Positions 42,351-54,596 of a DNA stretch of 64,000 nucleotides are shown here, piece after piece (the stretch's first letter is position 1; each line of letters opens with the position of its first letter). The DNA is from Epithemia pelagica (lineage: Eukaryota > Bacillariophyta > Bacillariophyceae > Surirellales > Surirellaceae). Location: assembly GCA_946965045.2 (NCBI GenBank), contig OX337240.1, positions 2,542,001-2,606,000 of the forward strand, written 5' to 3'. A model generated the notes under the pieces. The model was not told the origin of the DNA and did no database searches. It saw nothing but the letters and a program-made list of their open reading frames with translations. The translations under genes and the position numbers were made by a program.

Positions 42351-44993
42351 ATGAAGGCAAGGAAGCCTAACGGTAGCTTCCAGGTTGTGGGCGGGGTCTT
42401 CTTATTCCTTATGGCGTTGGTGACAGGCGTTTTGAACCAGACACTACCGACAGGAGATATGAAAGCAGCAGACTTGCTCCAAGCACAACAACAACAACCA
42501 CAACGTCCGGAACTATCGGTTGCCATTAGAGAAAAGCTTGAAAGAGGTCAGCGTTTGAATCGAGTCGAGCGAGAAGAAATTCGAAATTTGGAACACAAAG
42601 TTTACCTGTGGGAACGGGCGTCCTCTGATGAGGTGAGTTTTTTTTGTGTGTGGTGGTTGGTGAACAGTGCTGTATCAGCAGCACCCGCTCGTCTCAGTTT
42701 CATTTGTTGATCCTCTTGCTCGAAACCGAAATAACTCCTCCCCCGCTGTGTGTGTGAGCAGGTATCGAATACTTACAAGGCGGCGGCCTTGCGTGCGTAT
42801 CGTTTGCGATTTATGCGGCGTCAAACAGGCATTTGGAGAACTCGAGAAAAGACGTCATCCGAACTGCTCTTTCCAGGCGTGCCTCCCAAAAGTTACCAAA
42901 CTGGAGAGTCCATGTCTGTCTACGTGGATTTGGTGGATTCCCTCCATACATCCATACCTTACGAGTATTACGGGTTGCCAGCGTGTTCAGAGCCATATCC
43001 GACAGAGCGAGAACGTCAAGACCTTCATAAGCGACAAAACCTTGGTGCTTGCTTGCAGGGTCACAATTTCAGAACGGCACCCTTTCCAAAGCTTCGCGTC
43101 AAGACCAATATGGGATGTACTCCCAAATGTGTGGGCGGTTTAGATTCCAAAACCATGCGCAGAATGCGTCGTTTGATTGATCGACAATATCGTGTTCAAC
43201 TCACCTTGGATCACCTCCCCGTTTTGACACGAAGCAAAGAACGCAATCACGTGACTCGTGGATACCCCCTCGGCTTTCAGTCATTTCCCGCAACCGTGCT
43301 CAAGGCACCCATGTTGGGAGAATTTTATCTGTTTAATCACTTCAAGTTTGTCATTACCTACCAGGAGGATCCTTCTTCCTTTTATGGTGTCCGAATCACT
43401 GGCTTTGATGTTCACCCCATGTCCATAAACCATGAATTACCCATTAATGGATCGGTCAGCACTTGCAGTGGAGGAGCAGTGGAAGATGACCCCGACAAAT
43501 ATTTTGTTCTTCTCAGGCAAAATACTGATCCACGTCGCGTTGTCTACTCATATGAGGTGGAATGGGTTGAATCCGAGCTTCCTTGGTCTGATCGTTGGGA
43601 CGTCTATCTGCTGGAGTCTCGGGATGATCACTACTACCATTTCAAGAATAGCAGTGGTGTCTACTCCCTCATCCTTTTCATGCTGTGTATTGTCGGCATT
43701 ATCACAAGGCGATCTGTTCGCAACGATATTGCCAAGTACAATAGCCTGGATGATCCCCATGACAGAAACGCTGGAATTGGATGGAATCTTGTCCATGGAG
43801 ATGTATTCCGCCCTCCGATCACCACTGATCCTTTGCTCCTTTCTGTCCTTTGTGGAACTGGATTTCAAATTGGCAGTTCCTTTGCCCTCACGGTACTTGC
43901 GTCCATGGCGAACATGTTCAACCCTGTAGAGGAAGGACAAGCTCTCGCTGCCATGCTCATGTCATTTGCTCTTTGCGGTGGTATAGCTGGATACGTGAGT
44001 AGCTACATCTACAAATTGTCCAATGGAAAAAAGGAGGATGATAATGTGATAATGACTGTCATGGGTTTACTGGGCCCCGTATTGGCAGTCTTGGGTATCC
44101 TTAACGGTCTCTTGATCAATGCAGGCGCTGCGAAAGTTATGAGTACTTTGGTCCTTCTGTTTTTCCTTTTTCTTTGTGCATTTGCCTTGACATTGTTCAA
44201 ATTCACCAACATAACAAGCTGTCGGGCCAAGGCGATCCTGATAGCCATCATGATGGATTTCCAAGAATATGCTTATCCAAGCATATTTCTTTTTGTTGTT
44301 GTCCTCTACAGTCTTAAGAACATTGCACCAGGAGCGACAACAGTTGTAAGCTCCTTGGTCCTTCTCTTTGTCTTGTTGCTCAAAGGGTGTATGATGTCAT
44401 TTTTGGTCGCTACATGTGCTCCTATGGGAAGTGTACAATGCTGGCTGACGAAATGTCGAGTCCCGACGAATCCAATTCCACGGGTCGTTCCTCCCTTGCC
44501 TTTTTATGCGGACCCAAAGTTTACTTGCATTGTGGGTGGTCTTGTCCCATTTGGTACCGTGTATCTGGAACTCCATTTGGCATTGTCAGAGCTGTGGCAT
44601 CACCATGTCTACTTTGCAATGGGATCCTCCATGTTGGTTGCGTTCATTCTCCTCACGGCCACGTGTGCTCAGGTGAGCATGGTCTTGACCTATGTGCAGC
44701 TCCGTGCCGAAAACCATTCCTGGTGGTGGTCATCCTTTGGGAGTTGTGCCAGCGCGGGACTCTACGTCTTTCTTTACGCTATCTGGTTCCTCCAGACTCG
44801 ATTGGAACTGATTGGATTCTTGTCAGTCTTCATGTACCTGTGTTACACGGGTTTGATGGCCGTGTGCATGGGTCTGTATTGTGGTGCGGTGGGTTTCTGG
44901 TCATCCTTGTGGTTTGTTCAGACTCTCTATAATGCCTCGGTGGCAAAGAACAAGATACAAAAGTCCCCTTTGGTTCCATTGGGCAATCCATAA
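42351..44993 (+). CDS. Transmembrane 9 superfamily protein (nonaspanin/EMP70)
   Basis: Exon 1 is 42351-42632, exon 2 is 42762-44993, giving 837 residues. A hydrophobic N-terminal segment is followed by a Gln-rich stretch. The luminal domain has the family's SIPYEYYGLPAC motif and a Cys-containing loop. Nine membrane segments follow, introduced by GWNLVHGDVFRPP, the family's marker sequence. The C-terminus (NKIQKSP) resembles the usual Golgi-retention end only loosely. TM9SF proteins live in Golgi and endosomes and assist sorting of membrane proteins. It is longer than the common 600-700 residues because of the N-terminal extension. Confidence 0.92.
42633..42761 (+). other. Intron of the TM9SF gene
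   Basis: 129 bp, gtgagt to gagcag, phase 0. The frame continues DE then VSNTYK. Confidence 0.85.
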
Positions 44994-45477
44994 TGCGTGC
45001 CATACGTGCCATGACTCAACGACGAGAACGTCCACCGCATTGCCCCTTTTCTGTGACAAAACACAACACTGAAACCGCAGCAACACCCGATCCTAGTGTT
45101 TATAGTAATCATCTTGTATACAGAGTTTGTTGCCCATTTTTCGTTCTTCTAAAAGAACCTTTTGTTGGCAAACTTTTGGATTGTGGAAGTTGGTTCTCTT
45201 TGGCCCATCCAACTGTGGAGTGGCACACTCATGGAACTCTCGTTGTACGGTGGTGCCATTTGCCGGGTGTGTGTAGTTGTTTGGGATTCTATAATAGATG
45301 TAGTATATCTACCGTAGTTTCGTTTCTTGGAGAAATAGGTACTTAGGAAGGTAGTTTTGTTTCTTGGAGAATGCATCAGGTATTAGTTTGGATGGAAACG
45401 ACGGAAACGACTCTTCCCTCCACAGCTTCCAAAGGTAACATTGTACTATAGGATTATTTTTTAGTTTCGTAGTATTA
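44994..45477. other. Intergenic between convergent genes
   Basis: Holds the 3' ends of the TM9SF and ABM-like genes. A direct repeat, tagttt(c/t)gtttcttggaga, occurs near 45315 and 45351. Confidence 0.4.
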
Positions 45478-46464
45478 TTATTTGTGATCGGCCGCTTCAT
45501 GCGAGGACACGAGCAAGTACAAGCGATGATCGTTGGTGACGACCTGATCGGGTGGCACGGCCGTTTGCCAAAAGGATTTTTCCGCGTCAAAGGCGGCGGG
45601 ATTTTGGGGTTCCACGCCGCCGCCGCCGCCCGACGACGACGAGGCGAGCGGTGTATGAGCTGCCCATTGGCCGTAATTGACCACTTGGACACTATCGACA
45701 CTGGCATGAATGGTGGACGTTACCAATCCGGAATGATCTTGTTGCGTACTGGCTGGCAAATGATGCAACATACAATTGACCAATTGTTGGGCATTGGCTT
45801 GAGTTTGGGCCGTGGCGACGCGCAAAATCCCAAAATGCACCAAGGGATATTGCAGGGGATCAATGACGGGCACCGGTCCCCCCGCGGTTTGCGCCGACGA
45901 TCCGACAATTTGATATACGTGTCGATTGACTTTGGTTTCATCGACATTCATGACATATTTGAGGGACATGCGGACGGCTGTGGGCAAGGAGGTAGGTTGA
46001 TAACTCGCCACACATTGTTCGTACGAGGCCCATTGTTCGTACATGGCCACGGTAAAGCCATCCAAACTCATGTGTAAGTGACACGACACAAAACCCGGTT
46101 CTTGTAATAAAATGGGCAAGACGGAATTGGAATAGGCCGTCAAAAAGGTTTGCTGATGTTTGGCATCGGTCGTGGGGAAAAAGGCAATCAAGGTGGCCAT
46201 GGAATTGTCCAACGACAAGGCGGACGCCATGTGCAAGGCAGTCGACTTGTTTGGGATGATTGGGAACGACCGAGTTGTCGTTGCTGTTGTTTGGTCGGGA
46301 CGACAAGGACGAGCGGAAAAGAGCAACCCTCCTGGTGCAGCTCGTTGGTGTGGTCGCATCACCGAAAAGGCCCACGTAGAGAGTGGCAAGCAGGACCATA
46401 CCAACAACCACAACAAGCCCCAAATGCTGCTGTTCGAAAGAATGGTATTTGTCGTTTTCTTCAT
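45478..46464 (-). CDS. ABM-like (dimeric alpha-beta barrel) protein with plastid-type targeting
   Basis: 328 residues from MKKTTNTIL. An upstream in-frame ATG at 46542 lies before a CT/GA microsatellite and is less likely. The start has a signal peptide (WGLLWLLVWSCLPLSTWA) followed by FSV and then a Ser/Thr/Arg-rich stretch, the bipartite pattern for diatom plastids (cleavage before Phe). Two copies of an antibiotic-biosynthesis-monooxygenase-like fold follow: FFPTTDAKHQQTFL with VLPILLQEPGFVSCHLHMS and MYEQWASYEQ, then a second with VNCMLHHLPA and VNYGQWAAH. Such domains act as monooxygenases, heme-degrading enzymes or binding proteins. No catalytic residues can be assigned. Confidence 0.75.
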   Translation of the reverse strand: MKKTTNTILSNSSIWGLLWLLVWSCLPLSTWAFSVMRPHQRAAPGGLLFSARPCRPDQTTATTTRSFPIIPNKSTALHMASALSLDNSMATLIAFFPTTDAKHQQTFLTAYSNSVLPILLQEPGFVSCHLHMSLDGFTVAMYEQWASYEQCVASYQPTSLPTAVRMSLKYVMNVDETKVNRHVYQIVGSSAQTAGGPVPVIDPLQYPLVHFGILRVATAQTQANAQQLVNCMLHHLPASTQQDHSGLVTSTIHASVDSVQVVNYGQWAAHTPLASSSSGGGGGVEPQNPAAFDAEKSFWQTAVPPDQVVTNDHRLYLLVSSHEAADHK

Positions 46465-47907
46465 CCTTGTCACACCGCGCTCTCTCTCTCTTTCTTTCTC
46501 TCTCTTTCTCTCTCTATGTTTCCGACTAATGAACCACAACACAAAGGATCGAAGAATCCTTTATTTGGTTCAGAGTTCTAAGTTCGCAACGCGGCGAAAA
46601 AAAGGAGATCGAAAAGATACCATGCAACGCCCGACAGACGTTTACCCACGACTCATGGAGTCCCGGATAAGAGGGGAACCACGACCACGACCAAAGACGA
46701 CGGAATGACCAATGACGACGGATGTTCTGGGTTGGTCCTCCATTACGGAACAAATGACCCCACAATCATCACAATGAACAGAACAAATGCTTTGGGAAAA
46801 TTTTCGTAGCAACCTGCAGGCCATTCGGAATGAAGCACAAGCGGCGAAAAGAATCCAGACGAAACTGGAAGAGTGACAATAATAAGCACTATATACAGCA
46901 CCAAGTGTTGGATAAGTTGTCGATTATTCTACATGATGATGCTTTCGAATGCAGACTCTCTACTACAATGAGTCTTGCATAAACAGTCTCTCGTGACATC
47001 CTCATTGAAAAAGAAGAAGGAGAAGAAGAAGAAGAAGAAAGAGAAAGAGAAAGAGAAGGAGGAGAAGAAAGAATTGCAACCGTACACTTCCAGTAGCAGT
47101 TGCTGTGGTCCAATGGGTTGGTGGTCATGTCGAGGGTGGAACAGGACGACGACTCTCCACACACTTCGGTCCATGATGATGACCAATCGAAACAGCCTGC
47201 CAAGAAAAAGCTAGTTTCAGATCATGATGCGACGTTACCCTAGTGATTCTTCCACACACATTCTTCACGGTGTGTGCACAGCAAGAGCTTGCTTTTGTTT
47301 GGTTAGAAACGCTCGTACTATCCAAGTCTCTCGTATACTACCGCTGCCATTATTCTCTGTCATTCTGCTCTTTCAACAAGAGTTTGCGGCATCATAACGA
47401 CTAAAGCAAACTCTGGAGCTTCGTGATTCGGATGGAGAGCACCTCTTCCTTCTCACTTGACCCTGAGTTGCGGCGGTCTGACATGAAACCACGGCACCGA
47501 TTCCATACGCGTGCAAGATCGCAAAAAAAGGGTGGGTCCCTTTGTTTACTCTCTTCTGGCATTACGTTATGCTATAGAACCAGAGTGGTGCTCAGTTTGT
47601 TCGCTCTACTGGCGTTGCTCTTGTTCACTTTTGGCATTGCTTTGGACCCTGTGGTACACGAAGAAGGACAAGGTCCATGACACGAACGCCTGTGTGTGTT
47701 ACGAATACCAGGTGGTTCTACGGCTCACACTTAATGTCAATGAATTACGATTTGATTGATGACGCCTGGTAAAACGGATTTCTAGCTTCGAAAGAATTCA
47801 ACAATCATCTTTTATCGACAGCATCTTTTGATAATGGCGCTCATTTTCAATCAGAGGAACAATCCAGGTGGGTTTGCCGGTTGGCTGAGGATTTATTGTG
47901 AACGGCT
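46465..47907. other. Intergenic with GAA microsatellite
   Basis: About 1.4 kb. A CT-rich tract lies at about 46482-46520, just upstream of the ABM-like gene. A GAA/GAAA microsatellite lies at 47007-47071. A frame at 47432-47680 would encode about 82 residues with one membrane segment (VLSLFALLALLLFTFGI) after a basic start. It could be a small membrane protein, but evidence is thin. Confidence 0.45.
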
Positions 47908-49350
47908 CTAGAGGCCGTTCGGATTCGGTGGAGATCCCTCCCGATCATAGATTTGCACTGCCTCTGGGGAAGAGGCAGAGAAAAATGCCACCAATTGCGC
48001 ACGCATCTCCACCGCTTCAAGAAGCATGCGATAGTGTTCATGTGTGTTGCCCTCCTCGAAAGGATATTCCGACGATTGAATCCATCCCTCCAAGTACGAT
48101 TGGAAACTGTTGTTTCTGTGGTCTTCCATGGAAGGAACCGGACCTGCGTTTGTGTTGGGATGCAAGTCCGTCAACTTCTGGTGCAGCTGCTGCACATCTT
48201 CACTCCGCTGGAACGATTGCAAGGTCACCCAGTGCTCTTGGTCGTTCCTGAACAAGTATGGACAGGTTCGAACGGTGAATACCAAAAGGTCGTTGGTGAT
48301 TGGATAATGAACTGCAGAAGTGAAATTCTCCAGGCTCACAAAGCGTCGTCGTAAGATTGCAAATTCTGCAGCTTTCAACATGTCGATCACAGCCCTAATG
48401 TCATCGTTCTTTTCGTTATTGTTGAGATCCAAAATGGCGTGGAACCGATCGCATCGCAACAAGACTTGAACGGCAAACGATGACTGCATTTGTTCCAGAT
48501 CATGATCGTCTTCCTCATAGTTATGGCCATTTTGCCTTTCTTCTTCAACGAACGGGCCAAAGTGCAGCTGAAATGACTCCGCCACGATGCGGGGTAGTTC
48601 CATGCAATTGACGCGTGGCAGGTTTTCATCTTCAAGGGTTGTGACAAAATTATCCAACTCAGTTGCGAGGTTATTGACACTTGGTCTGTCAAAGTACGGA
48701 TCTCGCATACGAGCCATGTCGTTACGATCACGTGAATGGAGTTGAGTGATCCGGTTGATGGTTTCCAGGGGCCTCCATATAATGGCGTCATTTCCAGTTC
48801 CCACACGAGCATGCCTATTACCCGTCTTGCACCAAAATGCCACGGTTTGGCAACTTTGGCGGTAGATATCATATCCAATATCTCCCAACATGCACAATCG
48901 TCGAGCTCGCTGGAGAACCACTTGTAGATCAGACTCTGTTTCCGTGAAAGAACTCACTCCATCCAGAGAAGCATACGGGGCTCCGTATGCCACACGTCTC
49001 AGGGATTTGCCTTCCGGCAAAAAGGAATCCAACGGAGCTTCGCGGATGATACGATTCATATTATTGGCTCGTGTATGATCCGTGCCAAAATCCACTATGC
49101 GAATGTCTTCTTTACTTGTGCCCACTCGGACAACGATTCCATGATGGGTGAGGGCTCCACAGATACCACTCATATAGTAGTATACTTGATCTCCTTCCTG
49201 GAGATCTTCCCATTGCAAAGGGCCCTCCTGGTTTTCGGTAGTATGCTCTGTGGTAGTCTGCCGCCCAGAAAAGGATTCTTTGCCTGTTTTCTTTGATGGC
49301 TTCGTTGGCTTTCCTCCCATCTTTGTACAAGTCGTAGCGCGTTTCCACAA
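47908..49350 (-). CDS. LRAT-domain protein
   Basis: 480 residues; MGGKPTK at 49320 is an alternative start. After a Lys/Thr-rich head, an LRAT/NlpC-P60-like domain lies at about residues 48-190. It has EGDQVYYYM, the His-containing LTHHGIVVRVG, a VAYGAPYASLDG strand, VVLQRARRLCMLGD, and the Cys-containing SCQTVAFWCKTG that stands where LRAT has its NCEHFA Cys. The His and Cys suggest a thiol acyltransferase or hydrolase. The remaining 290 residues are mostly helical and acidic with no family I know. No signal peptide. Intronless. Confidence 0.75.
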   Translation of the reverse strand: MWKRATTCTKMGGKPTKPSKKTGKESFSGRQTTTEHTTENQEGPLQWEDLQEGDQVYYYMSGICGALTHHGIVVRVGTSKEDIRIVDFGTDHTRANNMNRIIREAPLDSFLPEGKSLRRVAYGAPYASLDGVSSFTETESDLQVVLQRARRLCMLGDIGYDIYRQSCQTVAFWCKTGNRHARVGTGNDAIIWRPLETINRITQLHSRDRNDMARMRDPYFDRPSVNNLATELDNFVTTLEDENLPRVNCMELPRIVAESFQLHFGPFVEEERQNGHNYEEDDHDLEQMQSSFAVQVLLRCDRFHAILDLNNNEKNDDIRAVIDMLKAAEFAILRRRFVSLENFTSAVHYPITNDLLVFTVRTCPYLFRNDQEHWVTLQSFQRSEDVQQLHQKLTDLHPNTNAGPVPSMEDHRNNSFQSYLEGWIQSSEYPFEEGNTHEHYRMLLEAVEMRAQLVAFFSASSPEAVQIYDREGSPPNPNGL

Positions 49351-50576
49351 ATGCTTTTTTCTTCTTGTGCCAACTCTATAGAGTACCGCAGTGGGTTTTC
49401 ACGTGAAACATTGACTGCGCACCGCTTTTTTTCTCGTATTCCGCATTTAGGGTCGCAAGGCATGGCATGCGTTCGGCTTGCTAATTTGTGTACTCCTAGT
49501 GTGTAATTCGTTGAATGAGACGGAACGGGAGAGTAACGTCTAGGATCCTATTGAAATGCGAGAGAATGGAAGAGTCCCCTGGCGTCATAATAGATGTAGA
49601 TACTACTTCACATTACTTTGAGAATTTCCCGCAATCCTTCCCTCGATGCAAAAGATGAAAAGGGGGCATCGGGAACATAAAAAGGATCAGGATATATCTC
49701 TTGCATTCTCTGGATTTACTTTCAATTGCATAGAGAGATAATCGATAAGATATCCAGCGAGACTACATAGAAGCACATCCTCTGTCCTTGGTCTATGTCG
49801 TCTCGTGGTTCGTTGCTTTATGATGTCGATAATGGATGATGATTTTGATGCCGCAGCAAACTTATGAACGTTTGTGTCTTGAACGAATATACAAGGTGGC
49901 TCCTCAAGGTTCCTACCTAGTTGCGATTGCTACGACTCGTTGAGTCCTGTTCTACAACCTTTACTATATCTACCATATGTTCGCTAGCAGGCACGGTATG
50001 TGAATCTCGCGATGCATTATGAGTGGCATTCTTCGTGTTTGCCACGCCACGAATGTTTGTGTCACAACCGTACGCGATATCAAATCTGCTTCTTGGCTCT
50101 AACGTTTACGATTTGAGATTCGAGACGATTGAAAAGTCCCCCGGCGTGCAATATCCCGGCGCGCGAGAAGAGCCTGAAATGGCCAACAGGTGCGTATTGT
50201 GCCCTTATTTCCATTGCCTGCCCCCAATGCCATCTAGAACTTGGGGGCGCATGAAACACTCGAGACTCGCGACACCATGACCATGACATGGGGTGCGATC
50301 TTTGCGACTCGAGGCAACAAGAGATCGCGTAATGTACTAGAACAAACCCCAGAAACATTTTTCATCATCGTTCAATAGACACAAGCGCATCAAGCTACTG
50401 GCCGCCACGGAAGCATTGGCGTTCGCAAAAGAATGGCATTTATTGACTGACCGGTTGCTGCTTGAGAATCACAAAAGAAGTGCAAAAAGAAATAAGAAGA
50501 CATATCCTTCAGCATCTTGAACAACTAGTTTGTTTCGAATCGCACGTTTTGCACGGATAAAGCTACCACACTCAGG
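49351..50576. other. Intergenic, about 1.2 kb
   Basis: No convincing frame. A block at about 50104-50150 (gattcgagac, then gaaaagtcccccggcgtg) recurs at about 52740-52775 upstream of the next propeller gene, so the leader region was duplicated along with the gene. Confidence 0.5.
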
Positions 50577-52215
50577 ATGAACGAACCAGCGCAACGACCG
50601 AGACAGTCTCACTACGAGACACTCCACAGAAATGAGACTGCTTCTGCGCAACACCGAGAAGAAGAATTGGAAATGGTGGCTGTCACCAAAAATGGAATTC
50701 AGTCTCAGTCTTACTCGGACGATTCGACCAATCCGGCTCTGCGAGAAAGCCGCGAAAGGGGTCTACTGCCACTCACAAGGATGGTGTACCGATTATGGCA
50801 GAAGAAGAAGCTTTTGGTCAGTGGTTGTTGTTTGGTCTTGGTATTGGGACTCATATTGGTCCCAGTGCTGATCATGCCCTCACTCTGTGATGAAAATGGA
50901 GTCGAGCTAGACTTGACCGAGAATACGACTACTTTTGCACCAATTTTGCCAAATGAGAAGATTGCTGTTGATAGCCAACCGGCAATCTCCAGGTTCCCAC
51001 CCGGTGGTTCTTGGAAGACAGAATCTTCACCACTCCACGAGTCACTCAAGTACTCGTCATCCCCAAGAGTCGTAGCCATGTCGGGTGATGGAACGGTTAT
51101 TGCAGTGTCATTCTTGGAGCTTTACGCAGTTCAAGGCAAGGCAAATGTGGTAGTCTTTCAACGACTTCCTGGACTGACGAATCGTACCAGCCGTGACAAC
51201 AAGTGGTGTCCGTCAAGCACAAAATTATCATTGGAAGCAAATGGGTCCCATGATTCGGATTGAACGGGACTTTGGAGATGTCTTGTCACTGTCCGAAAAT
51301 GGTCAGGTTCTGGCATTGTATGGATTCGACCAAGAAATTGGATCAGTGAGTGGTTTTGTGTATTCCTATAATGGTACAGTTTGGGAACGCATGGGTCAAC
51401 CACTTTCAAACGTTTCTGATATCCTGCTCGCGGCCAATGGGCAAGTCGTGGCAAGCATTTCCAAGGACGAGGGACAAGGCGATTATGGTCATGATGACCG
51501 TGATATCCAGGTCTGGTCCTGGAATGAATTCTCCCAAACCTGGGAACCCTTGGGGATCCATTCGCTGCAATCGTTTACCTCGGCTTGTGGAGATGGTATA
51601 CTGCACAATAACTATTGCGGTGTCCTGAGAATGTCACTGTCGGGCGATGGTCACACCTTGGCCTTGAGTAGTCAACATCCTCTTGCAATTCATGGAAAAG
51701 TCGTTGTCTTTTCTTTCGATGCAGAACAAAATCAATGGTACCAACTGGGACAAACTTTGACGGTTACAGGAACTTCTTCCAGCTTTGCCCGGTTTCTCGG
51801 GGTTGCAGTGACATTGTCGCGAGATGGGACACGAGTGTCGGTGGGACCTCCCGGGTTGGTGCAATCCTACGAGTATTCGAACGAAACCAACCAATGGGCA
51901 CGTGTTGGACCAGATTTGAGGGGAGCGCGCACACATCCGACAATTGGTATGGCTGGTTGGGCTGTGTTCACTTCGGCACATGGCCAGGTGGTTGCTTCGG
52001 GAGCGACCAGATCGACGGACATTTTAGTCGCTGTTTGGGATGAAACCAACGCCGAGTGGAAACCCTTTCCGATCAAGTTGAACTCGTTCTGGAAGTTTCG
52101 GTCCAACATCTATGCCGTATATCCAGTCGGCTTATCCGCCGATGGTACCACCATTGCGCTCGTTGTCAAAACCAAGGATTGTTATTATGAGTTGAGAATC
52201 ATGTCGTTTCACTGA
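50577..52215 (+). pseudogene. Membrane-anchored beta-propeller-like protein, one frameshift
   Basis: The first frame (50577-51263) gives a cytosolic head, a membrane anchor (LLVSGCCLVLVLGLILVPVLI), a stalk with the family motif ISRFPPGGSWKTE and the first blade. At about 51224 one extra base (acaaaattatcattgg against accaagtattattgg in the next copy) shifts the frame. The rest, QNYHWKQMGPM onward, continues to 52215 without a stop. Blades include LSENGQVLALYG, LLAANGQVVASIS, LSGDGHTLALS and LSRDGTRVSVG. If that base is a read error, the gene is intact at about 545 residues. Confidence 0.7.
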
Positions 52216-53001
52216 TTCGCTCTACAGAGAACAAGAAGCACCCTGTCTTTTTCTTGGCACTATGGGGAAGTCTTGTCACTTTTTGGCAATGGCCGTTTTT
52301 TGGCAATACTCGTTGGACAGGATTTGTTGCATAACGCAAGGGGACCATGTATTAGTGTACGAGTGGGACTGAAGAATCCCCGCCTGCTCGGTCCCCAACA
52401 CGCTGACAAGGAAACTTTACGATTGGAAATGAGGATGATGTTGCTGCCTTGCCGTCTTCGTTCTTCCGGTGGTTCAATGTGTGTCTTTGTTTTTCGGACA
52501 TAGCATGACCGTCATTTTTCAAGCTATACTCTTGATTCCGGCATGTCATCCTGCATTTTCTTTCTTCCCTACCTGCTGTGCCTACGGTTCCATTATGCAC
52601 GTTTTTGTCCACAGACAGAATACTCTCGATAGCAGGAATGAATTTCACGATGTATTCTGAAATTGTATTCATTATGGATGTACGCCATGTCATGGCAAGG
52701 TGGACCAAACATGAAGCTCACCGTTTACAATTATTTGAGATTCGAGACAGTCGAAAAGTCCCCCGGCGTGAAACATCTGCCCCGCCCAGCGCGGGCGAAA
52801 CGCTTCATAGACCCCCCAACAAATAATGAAGTCTGGAATTTGGGGGCGCATCTTGGAGAAACCAAATCTTATGACAGTGGCACAATCTTTTTCCATGGAA
52901 ACAAAAGGATCCGGAAGAACCAATCCAAGACACATTCTTCAACATTGCTTTCAATCAAGAGACAAGCTAGCGGTCATAACGTGAACACTGGTCTTCTCAT
53001 C
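52216..53001. other. Intergenic between tandem propeller genes
   Basis: Contains the repeated leader block near 52740-52775. No separate gene seen. Confidence 0.45.
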
Positions 53002-54596
53002 ATGAACCTTCCAGCTTCACGACCGAGACAGTCTGAGTACGACAAGGTCGACGCCGCTATGCAGTATCAAGACGAGGAATCTGAAGTGGAAATGGTGAGC
53101 GTTATTGAAACTGAAATAGATTCTCAAAAGGCGGACGATCCTACCAATCTGATTCCTAGAGGGAACCACGAAAGGGGAGCATTGTTCGGAAAAAAGATGA
53201 AATGGTCATGGCGAATGTGGCGAAAGCTGCTTTTAGTCAGTGGTTGTTTGGTGCTAGTATAGTGGGAATCGCAGTTTCTCCAGGAACAATCATGGAGCCT
53301 TTTTGTGACCACAATGGAATGGAGTTGCAAATGGACGAGAATACGACTAGGTATCGACCATCTGTGCCACGTGATGAGAGTATGAGTAGTATTGACAAGG
53401 AGACAGCAATCTCCAGGTTCCCACCCGGTGGTTCTTGGAAGACGGAACAGTCACCACTCAACGAGTCCTCAAAATATTACACGTCCCCGAGGCCCGTGAC
53501 CATATCGGGTGATGGAAACGTTGTAGCAACGTTACACTCGGTGTGGTTGTATATCAACGATTTCCCAACCACAATAACAAATGGTGTCCTTCTTCGACCA
53601 AGTATTATTGGAAGCAAATGCGTCCCATGATAGGGTTACAGTACAACTCTTGTCGCTGTCCGAAAATGGTCAAATTTTGGCAACGTATGGATCCGAAGAA
53701 CTATGTGGACCAGGGCGTAGTTTTGTGTATTCCTTCAATGGGACAGTTTGGGAACGGATGGGTCAGCGACTGCCCGACATTTATCAAGTTACCGATATCA
53801 TGCTTTCAGCCAATGGAAAAGTCGTGGCAACCATTTCGAGGGACGGCGGAGAATGTAGTTTTGGTAGTGATGGTATCGTCAATGTCTGGTCCTGGAATGA
53901 ATCGCCCCATGCATGGGAACCCTTGGGGGTTCATTCGTCCCAATCCTTTTTTTCGGCCTGTGGGGAAAAACCACCGTACGAAAACTATTGTTGTTCTCTG
54001 CACATGTCTCTGTCAGGTGATGGTCACATCTTGGCCTTGGGCAATGCAGATCTACGACAAGTCTTTGTTTTTACGTACGATGCAGACCAAGATCAATGGT
54101 TCCCCCTGGGACAAACTTTGACGGATACAGGAACTTCTTCCAGTTCGACTCGTCGTCGGAAAGAAATTCATTACTTTGGCGGTGGAGTGTCACTTTCACG
54201 GGATGGAACACGACTGACCTTGGGAGCTGAAAGACTGTTGTGTTCCTTCCAGTATTCAAACGAAACCAACCAATGGATGACTTTCAGTCATGATTGACTT
54301 TCAGTCATGATTTGAGAGGAACACAAGGTTGGGATGTGGTAACTTCGGCAGATGGGCGGGTGGTTGCTTCGCGAGAGGCATACAGGTACATTCTAGTCGC
54401 TGTTTGGGATGAAACCAAAGTCGAGTGGAAACCCTTTCCGATCGACTTGAACTCCTTCTGGAAGTTTTGGTCCAACGTCGAGTCTGCGTATCCATTCGCC
54501 ATGTCCACCGATGGTACTACCATTGCACTCGTGGTCCAATCGAGAAAACAATCTAGACATGATGAGTACGACTTGAGAATCATGTCGTTCCGCTAA
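53002..54596 (+). pseudogene. Membrane-anchored beta-propeller-like protein, several frameshifts
   Basis: Tandem duplicate of 50577-52215. The frame changes at the membrane anchor (about 53245-53260), between 53540 and 53600, again near 53625, and near 54290, where gactttcagtcatgatt is repeated in tandem. Family motifs ISRFPPGGSWKTE, LSENGQILATYG, LSANGKVVATIS, LSGDGHILALG, LSRDGTRLTLG and KPFPIDLNSFWKF are all present. With four or more frame changes it is not functional. Confidence 0.8.

Noticed and set aside
47910-47925. Inverted gaacggc/gccgttc near the LRAT gene end as a hAT scrap
   Set aside because: Only seven bases match the hAT end and the context differs, so it is probably chance.
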